Below are positions 24,736 through 32,675 of a stretch of 64,000 bases of DNA, in pieces. The stretch is taken from contig JAPSFS010000003.1 in the NCBI GenBank assembly GCA_035063785.1, positions 1-64,000 of the forward strand, written 5' to 3'. A program made the position numbers and the translations under genes. The first letter of the stretch is position 1, and each line of letters begins with the position of its first letter. The notes below the pieces were generated by a model. The model did not search any database, was not told the origin of the DNA, and worked only from the letters and a program-made list of their open reading frames with translations. The DNA is from Comamonas_C sp026954015 (GTDB taxonomy: Bacteria; Pseudomonadota; Gammaproteobacteria; Burkholderiales; Burkholderiaceae_C).

Positions 24736-25446
24736 TCAAAGATCTGCGAGTACCGCCAGCGCCGCCAGCGCCGCCGTCTCGCTGCGCAGCACGCGCGCGC
24801 CCAGGTGCGCGGGCAGGTAGCCCTGGGCCAGCGCGGCGTCTTCTTCCTCGGGCGTGAGGCCGCCCTCGGGGCCGTGCAGCACGAAGACCGCGCCTGCGCC
24901 TGGCGCCGCCAGCCGCAGGGCCACCGCGCCCGCGCGCAGCGAGAGCAGCAGGCGCGTGCCAGCCTCGGCGGGCCGCTGCAGCCACGCGGCAAGCGCCAGC
25001 GGCGCGGCCACCGGCGGCACGCGGTTGCGCCCGCACTGCTCGCACGCGGCCACGGCGATGGCCTGCCAGCGCGCCTGGCGCCTGGCGGCGCGCTCGCCGT
25101 CGAGCCGCAACACGCTGCGCGCGGCCACGAGCGGCTGGATGCTGGCCACGCCCAGCTCGGTCGCCTTCTCCACGAGCCAGTCCATGCGCTCGTTGGCCGG
25201 CATGCCCACGAGCAGGTGCACGGCGCGCGCGGCCTCGCGCTCGATGGCGTGGTGTTCGTCCACCTGCACCGCGACACCGGCGCGGTCCATGCGCGTGACG
25301 GTGGCCGCCCACTCGCCGCCCCGGCCATCGAACAGCGTGAGCGGCGCTCCCGGCTGCAGGCGCAGCACCTGCACGTGGCGCGCGGCCTCGTCGGTCAACC
25401 GCAGCGGACCGGCGGCAAGCGGTGCGGCGCAATGGACCCGTGGCAT
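24736..25446 (-). CDS. rsmE: 16S rRNA (uracil1498-N3)-methyltransferase
   Basis: This 236-aa SPOUT-class enzyme methylates U1498 of 16S rRNA using SAM. It has an N-terminal PUA-like part (MPRVHCAA, DEAARHVQVLRLQPG) and a C-terminal trefoil knot with VEKATELGVASIQPL, ERMDWL, VFVLHGPEGGLTPEEEDAA and GARVLRSETAALAALAV. The last motif is the SAM-binding knot signature. Length is normal (about 240 aa). Confidence 0.95.
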   Translation of the reverse strand: MPRVHCAAPLAAGPLRLTDEAARHVQVLRLQPGAPLTLFDGRGGEWAATVTRMDRAGVAVQVDEHHAIEREAARAVHLLVGMPANERMDWLVEKATELGVASIQPLVAARSVLRLDGERAARRQARWQAIAVAACEQCGRNRVPPVAAPLALAAWLQRPAEAGTRLLLSLRAGAVALRLAAPGAGAVFVLHGPEGGLTPEEEDAALAQGYLPAHLGARVLRSETAALAALAVLADL

Positions 25447-25449
25447 ATC

Positions 25450-25490
25450 AAAAACAGGAGCTGTCTGCGCTTGTCCAGCAAGCGTCAGGG
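25450..25490. repeat. Dispersed palindromic element, family A (copy 5)
   Basis: CAAAAACAGGAGCTGTCTGC, then GCTTGTCCAGCAAGCG. It lies between the rsmE start and the amgK stop on the minus strand, only 12 bp from the latter, and could contribute a hairpin to amgK mRNA ends. Confidence 0.7.
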
Positions 25491-25501
25491 GTGAATTTCA
25501 C

Positions 25502-26599
25502 TCATAAACGCCCAAAGGCGTAGCCCGCCGCCGCCTCGGTGCCCTCGATCTCGTCGATCAGGCGCAGCAGCGGCGCGAGCTCGCGGTAGCGCGCGCAGGT
25601 GGCGCGCAGGTAGGCGATGAAGCGCGGCGCATCCGCGAGGTACCTGGGCTTGCCGTCGCGCAGCGTCAGGCGCGCGAAGATGCCGGCCACCTTCAGGTGG
25701 CGCTGCAGCGCCATCCAGTCCACCGCGCGGTAGAACTCGCCGAAGTCCGCGCCCCAGCCGCTCGGGCTCGCCGCGCCCAGCAGGCCGCTCTTCCTCGCGC
25801 GCTCCCAGTAGCGCACCGTGAGGTCGATGACGAAGTCTTCCTCCCAGCTGATGAAGGCGTCGCGCAGGAGGCTGGCGATGTCGTAGGTGATGGGGCCGTA
25901 CACCGCATCCTGGAAGTCGATCACGCCCAGCCGCCCGTCCGCGCCCACCATGAGGTTGCGCATCATGTAGTCGCGGTGCACGTAGACCGGGGGCGCGGCG
26001 AGGTTCTGCGCCACGATGGCGTCGAACGCGCGCGCGAGCACCGCCTGCTGGCGCGCGTCCAGCACGCGGGCCCGGTGGCGCGCCACGTACCAGTCGGGAA
26101 AGAGCTGCAGCTCGCGGCGCAGCAGCGCCTCGTCGTAGGGCGGCAGCACGCCGGGGCGGCTCGCCTGCTGCCAGGTGACGAGCAGCTCGACCGCCTGCAC
26201 GTACCAGGCGTGCGCGGCCTGCGGATCGCGCGCATCCAGGCGCTCGATCGCCGTCTGCGCCCCCAGGTCGGTGAGCAGCATGAAGCCGTGCGCCTCGTCC
26301 CACGCAAGGATGCGCGGCACGCGCAGCCCCGCCTGCTCCATCAGCGCCTGCACGCGCACGTAGGGGTGCGCGTCTTCGCGGTCGGGCGGTGCGTCCATGA
26401 GCACGAAGCTCGCGCCGTGCGCGTCGTCGATGCGCAGGTAGCGCCGAAAGCTCGCATCCGCGGACGCCGGCCGCAGGCTGCCCAGGGCAAGGCCGTGCGC
26501 CTGCGCCAGCGGCGCGAGCCAGGCGTCGAACGCCTGGCGGCGCGCGTCGTCGCTCCAGGTGATGGCCGGCGGGGCGGGGGGCAGGGGCTGGTCGCTCAT
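25502..26599 (-). CDS. amgK: Aminoglycoside phosphotransferase-fold kinase, probable anomeric MurNAc/GlcNAc kinase AmgK
   Basis: This 365-aa kinase has conserved catalytic segments: VHRDYMMRNLMVGADGRLG (catalytic loop) and VIDFQDAVYGPITYDIASLL (metal-binding DFQD). The N-terminal ASFRRYLRIDDAHGASFVLM resembles the nucleotide-binding lobe. AmgK in Pseudomonas phosphorylates MurNAc in cell-wall recycling and bypasses fosfomycin-sensitive synthesis. The gene is divergent from lptD, as amgK is in many betaproteobacteria. The usual partner murU is not seen next to it here. AmpG elsewhere in the window belongs to the same recycling theme. Confidence 0.82.
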   Translation of the reverse strand: MSDQPLPPAPPAITWSDDARRQAFDAWLAPLAQAHGLALGSLRPASADASFRRYLRIDDAHGASFVLMDAPPDREDAHPYVRVQALMEQAGLRVPRILAWDEAHGFMLLTDLGAQTAIERLDARDPQAAHAWYVQAVELLVTWQQASRPGVLPPYDEALLRRELQLFPDWYVARHRARVLDARQQAVLARAFDAIVAQNLAAPPVYVHRDYMMRNLMVGADGRLGVIDFQDAVYGPITYDIASLLRDAFISWEEDFVIDLTVRYWERARKSGLLGAASPSGWGADFGEFYRAVDWMALQRHLKVAGIFARLTLRDGKPRYLADAPRFIAYLRATCARYRELAPLLRLIDEIEGTEAAAGYAFGRL

Positions 26600-26697
26600 G
26601 GATAATCGATCGCTCGACCGGATTGTAGGGACCGGCCCGCGCGCCCAGGCGGTCTGTCACGGCCGGGCGCGCCCGCCACCGCCGGTCGATTGCGCCC

Positions 26698-29094
26698 ATG
26701 ATCCGCCCGCCCGTGCCGCTACGCCCGCCACTGCCGACCTCCGTTTTATCCCGCGCCGCGGCGGGCCTGGCGGCGCTGCTGCTGGCATGGGCCGCGCAGG
26801 CGCAGGACGCGCCCGCGTTGCGCGCCAGCCCGCAACTGCAGGAACAGGTGCCCGCGCAGCAGGGCGATGAGCTGCCGACCTTCGTGCGCGGCGACCGCAT
26901 CGAGGGCGAGACCAACGTGCGCGTGCAGGTGCAGGGGCATGCCGAACTGCGTCGCGGCGACACCACGATCCACGCCGACCAGATGGACTACGACGTGCCC
27001 GCAGACCGCGCGCGCGCCAGCGGCGACGTGCGCATCAACCGCGCGGGCAACGTCTACGACGGCACGCTGCTGGACATGAAGGTGGACGCGTTCGACGGCT
27101 TCTTTACCGAGGCGCGCTACCGGCTGCTGGAAAACGGCGGGCACGGCGAGGCCACGCGCGTGGACTTCATCGACCGCGAGCATTCGGTGGCGCACAACGC
27201 GACCTACACCACCTGCGAGCGCGACGACGAGGCGAGCTGGCGGCCCGACTGGGTGCTGCGCGCCAAGACGCTGCACATCGACAAGGCCGAGGACGTAGGC
27301 ACGGCGGAGAACGCGGTGCTCGAATTCAAGGGCGTGCCGCTCTTTGCAACGCCGTGGATCAGCTTCCCGCTGTCCAACGAGCGCAAGACCGGGCTGCTGC
27401 CGCCGCTGGCAACGCTCGACAGCGTGAGCGGCCTCACCTACGCGCAGCCCTGGTACTGGAACATCGCGCCCAACCGCGACGCGACGTTCACGCCCACGGT
27501 GATGCTGCGCCGCGGCGTGGCGCTGGACTCGCAGTACCGCTACCTCGAACCGCGCTACAGCGGCGAGCTCGGGCTCAACTTCATGCCAGACGACAAGCTG
27601 CGCGAGCGCACGCGCTGGCTCGCCAGCGTCGCGCACCGCGCCAGGATCGGCTCGCCCATGGGCGACCTGTCGCTCTCGATCAACGCGCGGCGCGCGAGCG
27701 ACAACGACTACTGGCGCGACTTCCCGCAACGCGGCAGCAACGTCAACCCGCTGGACACCACCGCGCAGCGGCTGCTGCCGGCTGACGGCATGCTGAGCTG
27801 GGGCAGCGCCGAGCACACGCTGAGCCTGCGCACGCTGCGGTGGCAGACGCTGCAGGACGTGACTGCGCCGATCACGCCGCCCTACGACCTGCTGCCGCAA
27901 CTGCACTGGGGCTACACCCCGGCCACGCCCGGCGGCGGGCTGGACCTGCGCATCGACGGCGACCTCACGCACTTTCACGGCGACCGCGCCTACTACACGC
28001 AGCCGAACGCGCAGCGCAGCTACTTCATCGCGCAGATCAGCCGCCCATGGCTCACGCCCGCGAGCTTCATCACGCCACGCCTGCAGCTGCACGCCTCGCA
28101 CTACGCGTTCGACACGCCACTGGCCACCGGCCAGACGAGCGCGAGCCGCGTGCTGCCCACCTTCAGCCTCGATAGCGGCCTGGTGTTCGAGCGCGATGCG
28201 AGCTACCTCGGCCGCGCCTTCGTGCAGACGCTGGAGCCGCGCGCCTTCTACACCTACACGCCCTACCGTGACCAGAGCATGCTGCCGGTGTACGACACCG
28301 CGCAGACGGACTTCAACTTCGCCTCGATCTACACCGAGAACGCCTTCGGCGGCAACGACCGCATCGCCGACAACAACCTGCTCACGCTCGGCGCCACCAC
28401 CCGGCTGCTGGATCCGGCCACCGGCGCCGAGGCGCTGCGCCTGGGCATAGCGCAGCGGCTGCGCTTTTCCGACCAGCGCGTGACGATGCCGGGCGTGGCG
28501 GTCGTGAGCGAGCGCATCTCGGACGTGCTGCTGGGCGCAGGCATCCACTGGACGCCCGAGTGGGGTCTGGATTCCACCTTCCAGTACAACCCCAAGACGC
28601 GCCGCTCGATGCGCACGACGATCGCCGGGCGCTACACCCCGAGCAAATACCACACGCTCTCCGCCGCGTATCGCAAGCAGGACGTGACCGGCCCCTACAC
28701 CGTGCCGAGCGAGCAGCTCGAGCTCGGCTGGCAGTGGCCGCTCGACGAGTTCTGGCGCACGCGCACCGCCGCTGGCGCACGCGCGCCGCGCGAGGCGGGG
28801 CGCCTGTACGGCGTCGGGCGGCTGAACTACAGCCTGCAGGACCGCAAGTTCGTCGACGCGGTGGTGGGCATGGAATACGAAAGCTGCTGCTGGATCGGCC
28901 GCGTGGTGCTCGAACGCCTGCAGATCGGCACCGTCACGTCCAACACGCGCATCCTGCTGCAGCTCGAACTCAAGGGCCTGTCGCGCCTGTCGCTGGGCAA
29001 CAATCCGCTGGCGAGCCTGCAGCAGAATGTGCCCGGCTACCAGGTGCTGGACTCGACCACCCCCGCGCCCAGCCGTTTCACCCGTTACGATTGA
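26698..29094 (+). CDS. lptD: LPS-assembly protein LptD
   Basis: This 798-aa outer-membrane beta-barrel receives lipopolysaccharide from LptA and inserts it in the outer leaflet. A signal peptide ends near AWAAQAQD. The OstA/LptA-like jelly roll covers about 60-170 (RGDRIEGETNVRVQVQGHAE, RASGDVRINRAG), followed by a large barrel rich in aromatic strand ends. Three cysteines are visible: one in YTTCERDDEA and an adjacent pair in YESCCWIG. The N-terminal cysteine equivalent to E. coli C31 seems absent, so only one of the two long-range disulfides could form. It is followed directly by surA and rsmA. Confidence 0.95.
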   Translation: MIRPPVPLRPPLPTSVLSRAAAGLAALLLAWAAQAQDAPALRASPQLQEQVPAQQGDELPTFVRGDRIEGETNVRVQVQGHAELRRGDTTIHADQMDYDVPADRARASGDVRINRAGNVYDGTLLDMKVDAFDGFFTEARYRLLENGGHGEATRVDFIDREHSVAHNATYTTCERDDEASWRPDWVLRAKTLHIDKAEDVGTAENAVLEFKGVPLFATPWISFPLSNERKTGLLPPLATLDSVSGLTYAQPWYWNIAPNRDATFTPTVMLRRGVALDSQYRYLEPRYSGELGLNFMPDDKLRERTRWLASVAHRARIGSPMGDLSLSINARRASDNDYWRDFPQRGSNVNPLDTTAQRLLPADGMLSWGSAEHTLSLRTLRWQTLQDVTAPITPPYDLLPQLHWGYTPATPGGGLDLRIDGDLTHFHGDRAYYTQPNAQRSYFIAQISRPWLTPASFITPRLQLHASHYAFDTPLATGQTSASRVLPTFSLDSGLVFERDASYLGRAFVQTLEPRAFYTYTPYRDQSMLPVYDTAQTDFNFASIYTENAFGGNDRIADNNLLTLGATTRLLDPATGAEALRLGIAQRLRFSDQRVTMPGVAVVSERISDVLLGAGIHWTPEWGLDSTFQYNPKTRRSMRTTIAGRYTPSKYHTLSAAYRKQDVTGPYTVPSEQLELGWQWPLDEFWRTRTAAGARAPREAGRLYGVGRLNYSLQDRKFVDAVVGMEYESCCWIGRVVLERLQIGTVTSNTRILLQLELKGLSRLSLGNNPLASLQQNVPGYQVLDSTTPAPSRFTRYD

Positions 29095-29116
29095 CCGCAC
29101 CGCCCGGCCGCCCCCC

Positions 29117-30514
29117 ATGACACCACGCGCACACCTCACCGGCCTGCTGGCCTGCCTGACTGCCCTGGCGCTGCTTGCCCTGCCGGCCGCGCGGGCGCAG
29201 GGCCTGAAGCTCACGCCCGGCGTCTCCGGCGCACCCGCGCTGACCGCCACGCCCGCGCTGACCACCCCGGCGCCCGCGGCGGGCAGTGCAAGCCAGTCGG
29301 CCGACTACATCGTCGCCATCGTCAACTCCGAGCCCATCACCAACAACGAGGTACGCGAGCGCCTGGCGCGCGTGATCGAGCAGAACAGCGGGCAGACGCT
29401 GCCCCCGCGCGAACAGCTCATGAACCAGGTGCTCGAGCGCCTGATCACCGAGCGCATCCAGGTGCAGCTGGCGCAGGAAGCGGGCATCAAGGTGGACGAC
29501 TACGCGGTCGACCAGGCCGAGCAGTCGGTGGCGCAGCAAAACGGCGTGAGCGTGGAGCAGCTGCACCGCCAGCTCGCGCAGGAGGGCGTGACGCCCGAGC
29601 GCTTCCGGCGCGAGCTGCGCGAGCAGTTGCTCATCCTGCGCATCCGCGAGCGCGACGTCGAGTCGCGCGTGCGCGTGACCGACCAGGACATCGACGCCTA
29701 CCTGCGCGACGAGGCGCAGGGGACGGCGGCCGACACCACGCAGATCAACCTCGCGCAGATCCTCGTCGAAGTGCCCGAGCACGCGAGCGACGCACAGGTG
29801 GCCGAACGCGAGGCGCGCGCGCGCGAGGTGCTGGCACGCGTCAAAAGCGGCACCGATTTCGCCGCGCTTGCGCGCGAATACTCCGACGCGCCCGAGGGCC
29901 GCAACGGCGGCGCGCTGGGCCTGCGCCCGCTCGACCGCTACCCGGCGCTGTTCGTGAACGCCACGCGCTCGACGCCCGTCGGCGACGTCGTCGGGCCGCT
30001 GCGCTCGCCCGCGGGCTGGCACATCCTGCGCGTGCAGGAGCGCACGCGCGGGGGCGCGCCCGCCATCGCGATCCAGAGCCACGCGCGCCACATCCTGCTG
30101 CGCGTGGGCAACGGCGTCACCGAGGCCGAGGCCGCGCACCGGCTCGAGGAACTGCGCCAGCGCATCACGAGCGGGCAGGCGAGCTTCGAGGCCTTGGCAC
30201 GCGAATACTCGCAGGACGCGAGCAGCAAGGATGGCGGCGACCTCGGCTGGGCATACTCCGGGCGCTTCGTGCCCGAGTTCCAGCAGGCGCTCGACCGGCT
30301 GCAGCCGGGCCAGGTCAGCGAGCCGGTCGTCACGCGCTTTGGCGTGCACCTGATCGAGCTCGTCGAGCGGCGCGAGGCCCAGCTCACGCAGCGCGAGCAG
30401 CGTGACCTCGCGCGCAACGCCGTGCGCGAAAAGAAGCTCGACGAAGCCTACGCGAACTGGATGCGCGAGCAGCGCGCGCGCGCCTACGTGGAACTGCGCG
30501 ACCCACCGCAGTGA
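29117..30514 (+). CDS. surA: Periplasmic chaperone / peptidyl-prolyl isomerase SurA
   Basis: This 465-aa outer-membrane protein chaperone, whose best-known clients include LptD, is encoded just upstream of rsmA. A signal peptide ends near PAARAQG. The N-terminal SurA domain (about 60-200) contains VAIVNSEPITNNEVRERLAR. Two parvulin (PpiC) domains follow (QINLAQILVEVP and HARHILLRVGNG starts). The ATG at 29117 gives a proper signal peptide; the open frame further upstream overlaps lptD. The gap to lptD is 22 bp. Confidence 0.95.
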   Translation: MTPRAHLTGLLACLTALALLALPAARAQGLKLTPGVSGAPALTATPALTTPAPAAGSASQSADYIVAIVNSEPITNNEVRERLARVIEQNSGQTLPPREQLMNQVLERLITERIQVQLAQEAGIKVDDYAVDQAEQSVAQQNGVSVEQLHRQLAQEGVTPERFRRELREQLLILRIRERDVESRVRVTDQDIDAYLRDEAQGTAADTTQINLAQILVEVPEHASDAQVAEREARAREVLARVKSGTDFAALAREYSDAPEGRNGGALGLRPLDRYPALFVNATRSTPVGDVVGPLRSPAGWHILRVQERTRGGAPAIAIQSHARHILLRVGNGVTEAEAAHRLEELRQRITSGQASFEALAREYSQDASSKDGGDLGWAYSGRFVPEFQQALDRLQPGQVSEPVVTRFGVHLIELVERREAQLTQREQRDLARNAVREKKLDEAYANWMREQRARAYVELRDPPQ

Positions 30515-30537
30515 GCGGCGCGCGGTACCCCCACGGC

Positions 30538-31326
30538 ATGGCGCCCACACACATCCCGCGCAAGCGCTTCGGCCAGCACTTTCTGCACGACCCGGCGGTC
30601 ATCGACGCGATCGTGCGCGCGATCGCACCAGAACCCGGACAGGCCGTGGTGGAGATCGGACCCGGCCTGGCCGCGCTCACCGAGCCGCTGGCGCAGCGGC
30701 TCGGGCGGCTCACCGTGATCGAGATCGACCGCGACCTGGCCGCGCGGCTGCGCCGTGACGCGCGGCTCGACGTGCTCGAATCCGACGTACTGAAAGTGGA
30801 TTTTGCACACGTGGCACAAGCGCGGGCAGCTACGAAACTCAGAGTCGTCGGCAACCTGCCCTACAACATCTCGACGCCGATCCTGTTCCACCTGCTGGCG
30901 TACGCGCACGTCATTGCGGACCAGCACTTCATGCTGCAGAAGGAGGTGGTCGACCGCATGGTCGCGCCGTGTGGCACGAGCGCGTACGGGCGCCTGTCGG
31001 TGATGCTGCAGTGGCGCTACGCGATGCAGGACGTGCTGCACGTGCCGCCCGAGGCCTTCACGCCGCCGCCGCGCGTGAACAGCAGCGTGGTGCGCATGGT
31101 GCCGCTGGCCGCGCCTGCGGCGGTGGATGCGGCGGTGCTCTCAGGCCTCGTGCAGGCCGCCTTCGGCCAGCGGCGCAAGCTGCTGCGCCATCCGCTGGAG
31201 CCGTGGCTTTCCGCACGCGGCTACCGCGGTGCGTTCGACCTGCAGCGGCGTGCCCAGGAGGTACCCGTAGCCGAGTACCTCGCGCTCGCGCAGGCGCTTC
31301 ATGCGGATCGGCCTTCCGTCGGATGA
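30538..31326 (+). CDS. rsmA: 16S rRNA dimethyladenosine transferase RsmA/KsgA
   Basis: This 262-aa enzyme dimethylates A1518 and A1519 of 16S rRNA late in 30S assembly. Motifs are HIPRKRFGQHFLHD (N-terminus), VVEIGPGLAALT (SAM site) and VVGNLPYNISTPI (catalytic NLPY). The ATG at 30538 matches homologue starts. A GTG at 30511 overlapping the surA stop would add 9 residues and allow translational coupling. Two oddities: codons around 30815-30838 (AQARAATK) look like an in-frame family A repeat, and the last nine codons lie inside the 109-bp family B element. Confidence 0.94.
   Translation: MAPTHIPRKRFGQHFLHDPAVIDAIVRAIAPEPGQAVVEIGPGLAALTEPLAQRLGRLTVIEIDRDLAARLRRDARLDVLESDVLKVDFAHVAQARAATKLRVVGNLPYNISTPILFHLLAYAHVIADQHFMLQKEVVDRMVAPCGTSAYGRLSVMLQWRYAMQDVLHVPPEAFTPPPRVNSSVVRMVPLAAPAAVDAAVLSGLVQAAFGQRRKLLRHPLEPWLSARGYRGAFDLQRRAQEVPVAEYLALAQALHADRPSVG
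30815..30838. repeat. Partial family A element inside rsmA
   Basis: ACAAGCGCGGGCAGCTACGA matches the inverse of copy 3 (CAAGCGCGAGCAGCTATCA) at about 19 of 22 bases. It is in frame within rsmA, between the SAM-binding domain motif and NLPY, and encodes QARAATK. It is either a domesticated element or chance similarity in Ala/Arg-rich coding. Confidence 0.45.
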
Positions 31327-31407
31327 CGAGGCGGCAAGCCGAAGACGGTGCTGCAGCACGGCAAGGCGAACCAACAAAGTCCGACGATGGAAGGCAAATC
31401 CGTATCA
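31299..31407. repeat. Dispersed 109-bp element, family B (copy 1)
   Basis: The termini are TCATGCGG and CCGTATCA. The middle GCTGCAGCACGGCAAGGCGA and AACCAAC match copy 2 at 57203-57311 almost exactly, and both copies are 109 bp. It covers the last codons of rsmA, and its right end (TGATACGG on the minus strand) supplies a stop codon to the gene remnant at 31405-31613. The ends are near-inverted (TCATACGG against TGATACGG in copy 2), resembling a MITE. Confidence 0.8.
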
Positions 31408-31613
31408 GGCAGCCGCCACGAGCAGCCAGTAGCTGCTGTTGAAGGGGCTGCTCATGCGCAGCGCCAGCGGCGAGACGTCCAGCAGCTTGTCGGTGGGCAT
31501 CTGCTCGCCCGAGGCGGCGTCCACGAGGACGCCTTCCGTGGCCAGGGACTCGACCGCACCGTGGTGCAGGGCCTCGTCCGCCCGTTCCGCAGGGCCAAAA
31601 GTGGCGGAACGGG
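31405..31613 (-). pseudogene. Orphan 3' coding fragment of unknown gene
   Basis: On the minus strand an open frame without a start codon reads into the family B element and ends at its TGA. The translation includes ADEALHHGAVESLATEG, VLVDAASGEQMPTDKLLD and MSSPFNSSYWLLVAAA. Composition and codon use look like real protein from this genome. I do not recognise the family. It begins right after the barstar stop, in another frame and inside a long inverted repeat. It is probably the tail of a gene whose front was lost when the RNase/barstar module or the element arrived. Confidence 0.5.
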
Positions 31614-31614
31614 C
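31580..31614. repeat. 11-bp perfect inverted repeat after the barstar gene
   Basis: GCCCGTTCCGC and GCGGAACGGGC are separated by 13 nt and end on the barstar stop codon. A hairpin of this strength could mark the end of the RNase/barstar message, but no T-run follows on either strand, so a standard intrinsic terminator is not supported. It could also be a recombination scar. Confidence 0.55.
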
Positions 31615-32138
31615 TACAGAAAAGAATAGAAGCAGCGGAACGCGATGCGCCGTTCGCCCCAGTATTCCGCAGCGTCGCGGAAGATGTCGAGCAGCTGCTC
31701 GCGCGCTTCCTTGTCGAACTTGGCGGTCGCGGGGATCTGTTCGAGCACCACGACGAAGCCCGGCTGCGGCCCCGCCTTGTGCAGCGGGTCGGTCATGCAG
31801 TCGTAGAGCGCATCGAAATTCTTGCCGAAGTGCGCAGGAAACAGGAACTGCGCGGCGATCAGGTCGAGCACGTCCTGCTTGGTCTGCGCATGCGCGAGGT
31901 TGGCGTACAGGAAGTGGTGGCCCAGCGCCTGCGCCGTGTCCTGCAGATCGTGCACGCGAAACGCGCGGATCGACTGCACGATGTTGGAGCGCACGCCGTG
32001 CAGCAGGTTCTCATCGTCTTGACGAAGTGGTATTTCCATCTCCGTGGCTCTTTCTTTCAAAAATCCGTTGACCAACGTGTCCACGCGGTGTCCGGCAACG
32101 ACGGCACCGGTGCGGGGGGTGCGCATCCAGTCCATCAT
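31614..32138 (-). CDS. Barstar-family ribonuclease inhibitor
   Basis: This 174-aa protein has a C-terminal barstar domain (about residues 85-174): TKQDVLDLIAAQFLFPAHFG followed by KNFDALYDCMTDPL, the barstar core that docks into the RNase active site. Barstar itself is about 90 aa; this protein has an N-terminal extension of roughly 80 residues of unknown role. Its ATG overlaps the RNase stop (ATGA), so toxin and antidote are translationally coupled. It should neutralise the RNase in the cytoplasm before export. Confidence 0.88.
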   Translation of the reverse strand: MMDWMRTPRTGAVVAGHRVDTLVNGFLKERATEMEIPLRQDDENLLHGVRSNIVQSIRAFRVHDLQDTAQALGHHFLYANLAHAQTKQDVLDLIAAQFLFPAHFGKNFDALYDCMTDPLHKAGPQPGFVVVLEQIPATAKFDKEAREQLLDIFRDAAEYWGERRIAFRCFYSFL

Positions 32139-32539
32139 GGCCGTATCTCCCGGAAACTGGTGTAGTGGTCGCCCGAGTAGTAGCAGACCTCGGGCGCACG
32201 CGGCACCCCGCCGCAGACGATGCGCCGTGCGCCGCGCCCGCGCACACCCGGGGTGCGCACCGTGTATTCGCGGTAATAGCCGCGCCGATGCGTCGGCAGC
32301 TGCCGTTCGTAATTGCCAAACACCGAACCGTCCTTTTCATAGGGGAAGGGCCCGCCGCGCTGGATCAGCGCGTAGGTGGCGCGCCCCGTAGCGGGTAGTT
32401 GCGCGATGCTGATCGCCTCGGGCGCCGACTCCACCAGCGACTGGCGGGCGCCGGCCGGCCATGCGAGCACCAGGGCCGCCAGCCCCAGCGCACCTGCCGA
32501 CGCAGCGCGTCGCACACCCGTGACGAGTGCATTGCCCAT
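32135..32539 (-). CDS. Secreted guanyl-specific ribonuclease (barnase/RNase Sa family)
   Basis: This 134-aa protein has an N-terminal signal sequence (GALGLAALVLAWPAGARQS). The catalytic triad of the RNase Sa/barnase family is complete: Glu in YYREYTVRTPG, Arg in GARRIVCGG and His in GDHYTSFREI. These correspond to E54, R69 and H85 of RNase Sa. The ATG at 32539 follows AGAGGTGG; a TTG at 32557 is an alternative start. A minus-strand terminator lies just upstream, so expression needs its own promoter or read-through. It may serve as an extracellular nutrient or competition RNase. Confidence 0.9.
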   Translation of the reverse strand: MGNALVTGVRRAASAGALGLAALVLAWPAGARQSLVESAPEAISIAQLPATGRATYALIQRGGPFPYEKDGSVFGNYERQLPTHRRGYYREYTVRTPGVRGRGARRIVCGGVPRAPEVCYYSGDHYTSFREIRP

Positions 32540-32555
32540 CAACGACCACCTCTGC

Positions 32556-32584
32556 AAAAAAACAGAGTGCGGCCGTGCCGCACT
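32556..32584 (-). terminator. Intrinsic terminator downstream of maeB
   Basis: On the minus strand AGTGCGG-CACGG-CCGCACT forms a 7-bp stem, followed after CTG by seven T. It is about 90 bp after the maeB stop and ends 17 bp before the RNase ATG, so it also covers the 5' leader of the RNase gene. Confidence 0.78.
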
Positions 32585-32675
32585 AGGGTTTACCCGAAAC
32601 TCCGAGGCGGTAGTGTGACAAAAACGAGGGTGGAACGCAAGCGATTGCTGAAAAAACGGGCAATTGATACCGGGT

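Noticed and set aside
30511..30537. GTG start for rsmA overlapping the surA stop
   Set aside because: Homologues start close to HIPRKRFGQHF; ATG 30538 fits better, although coupling through the GTG cannot be excluded.
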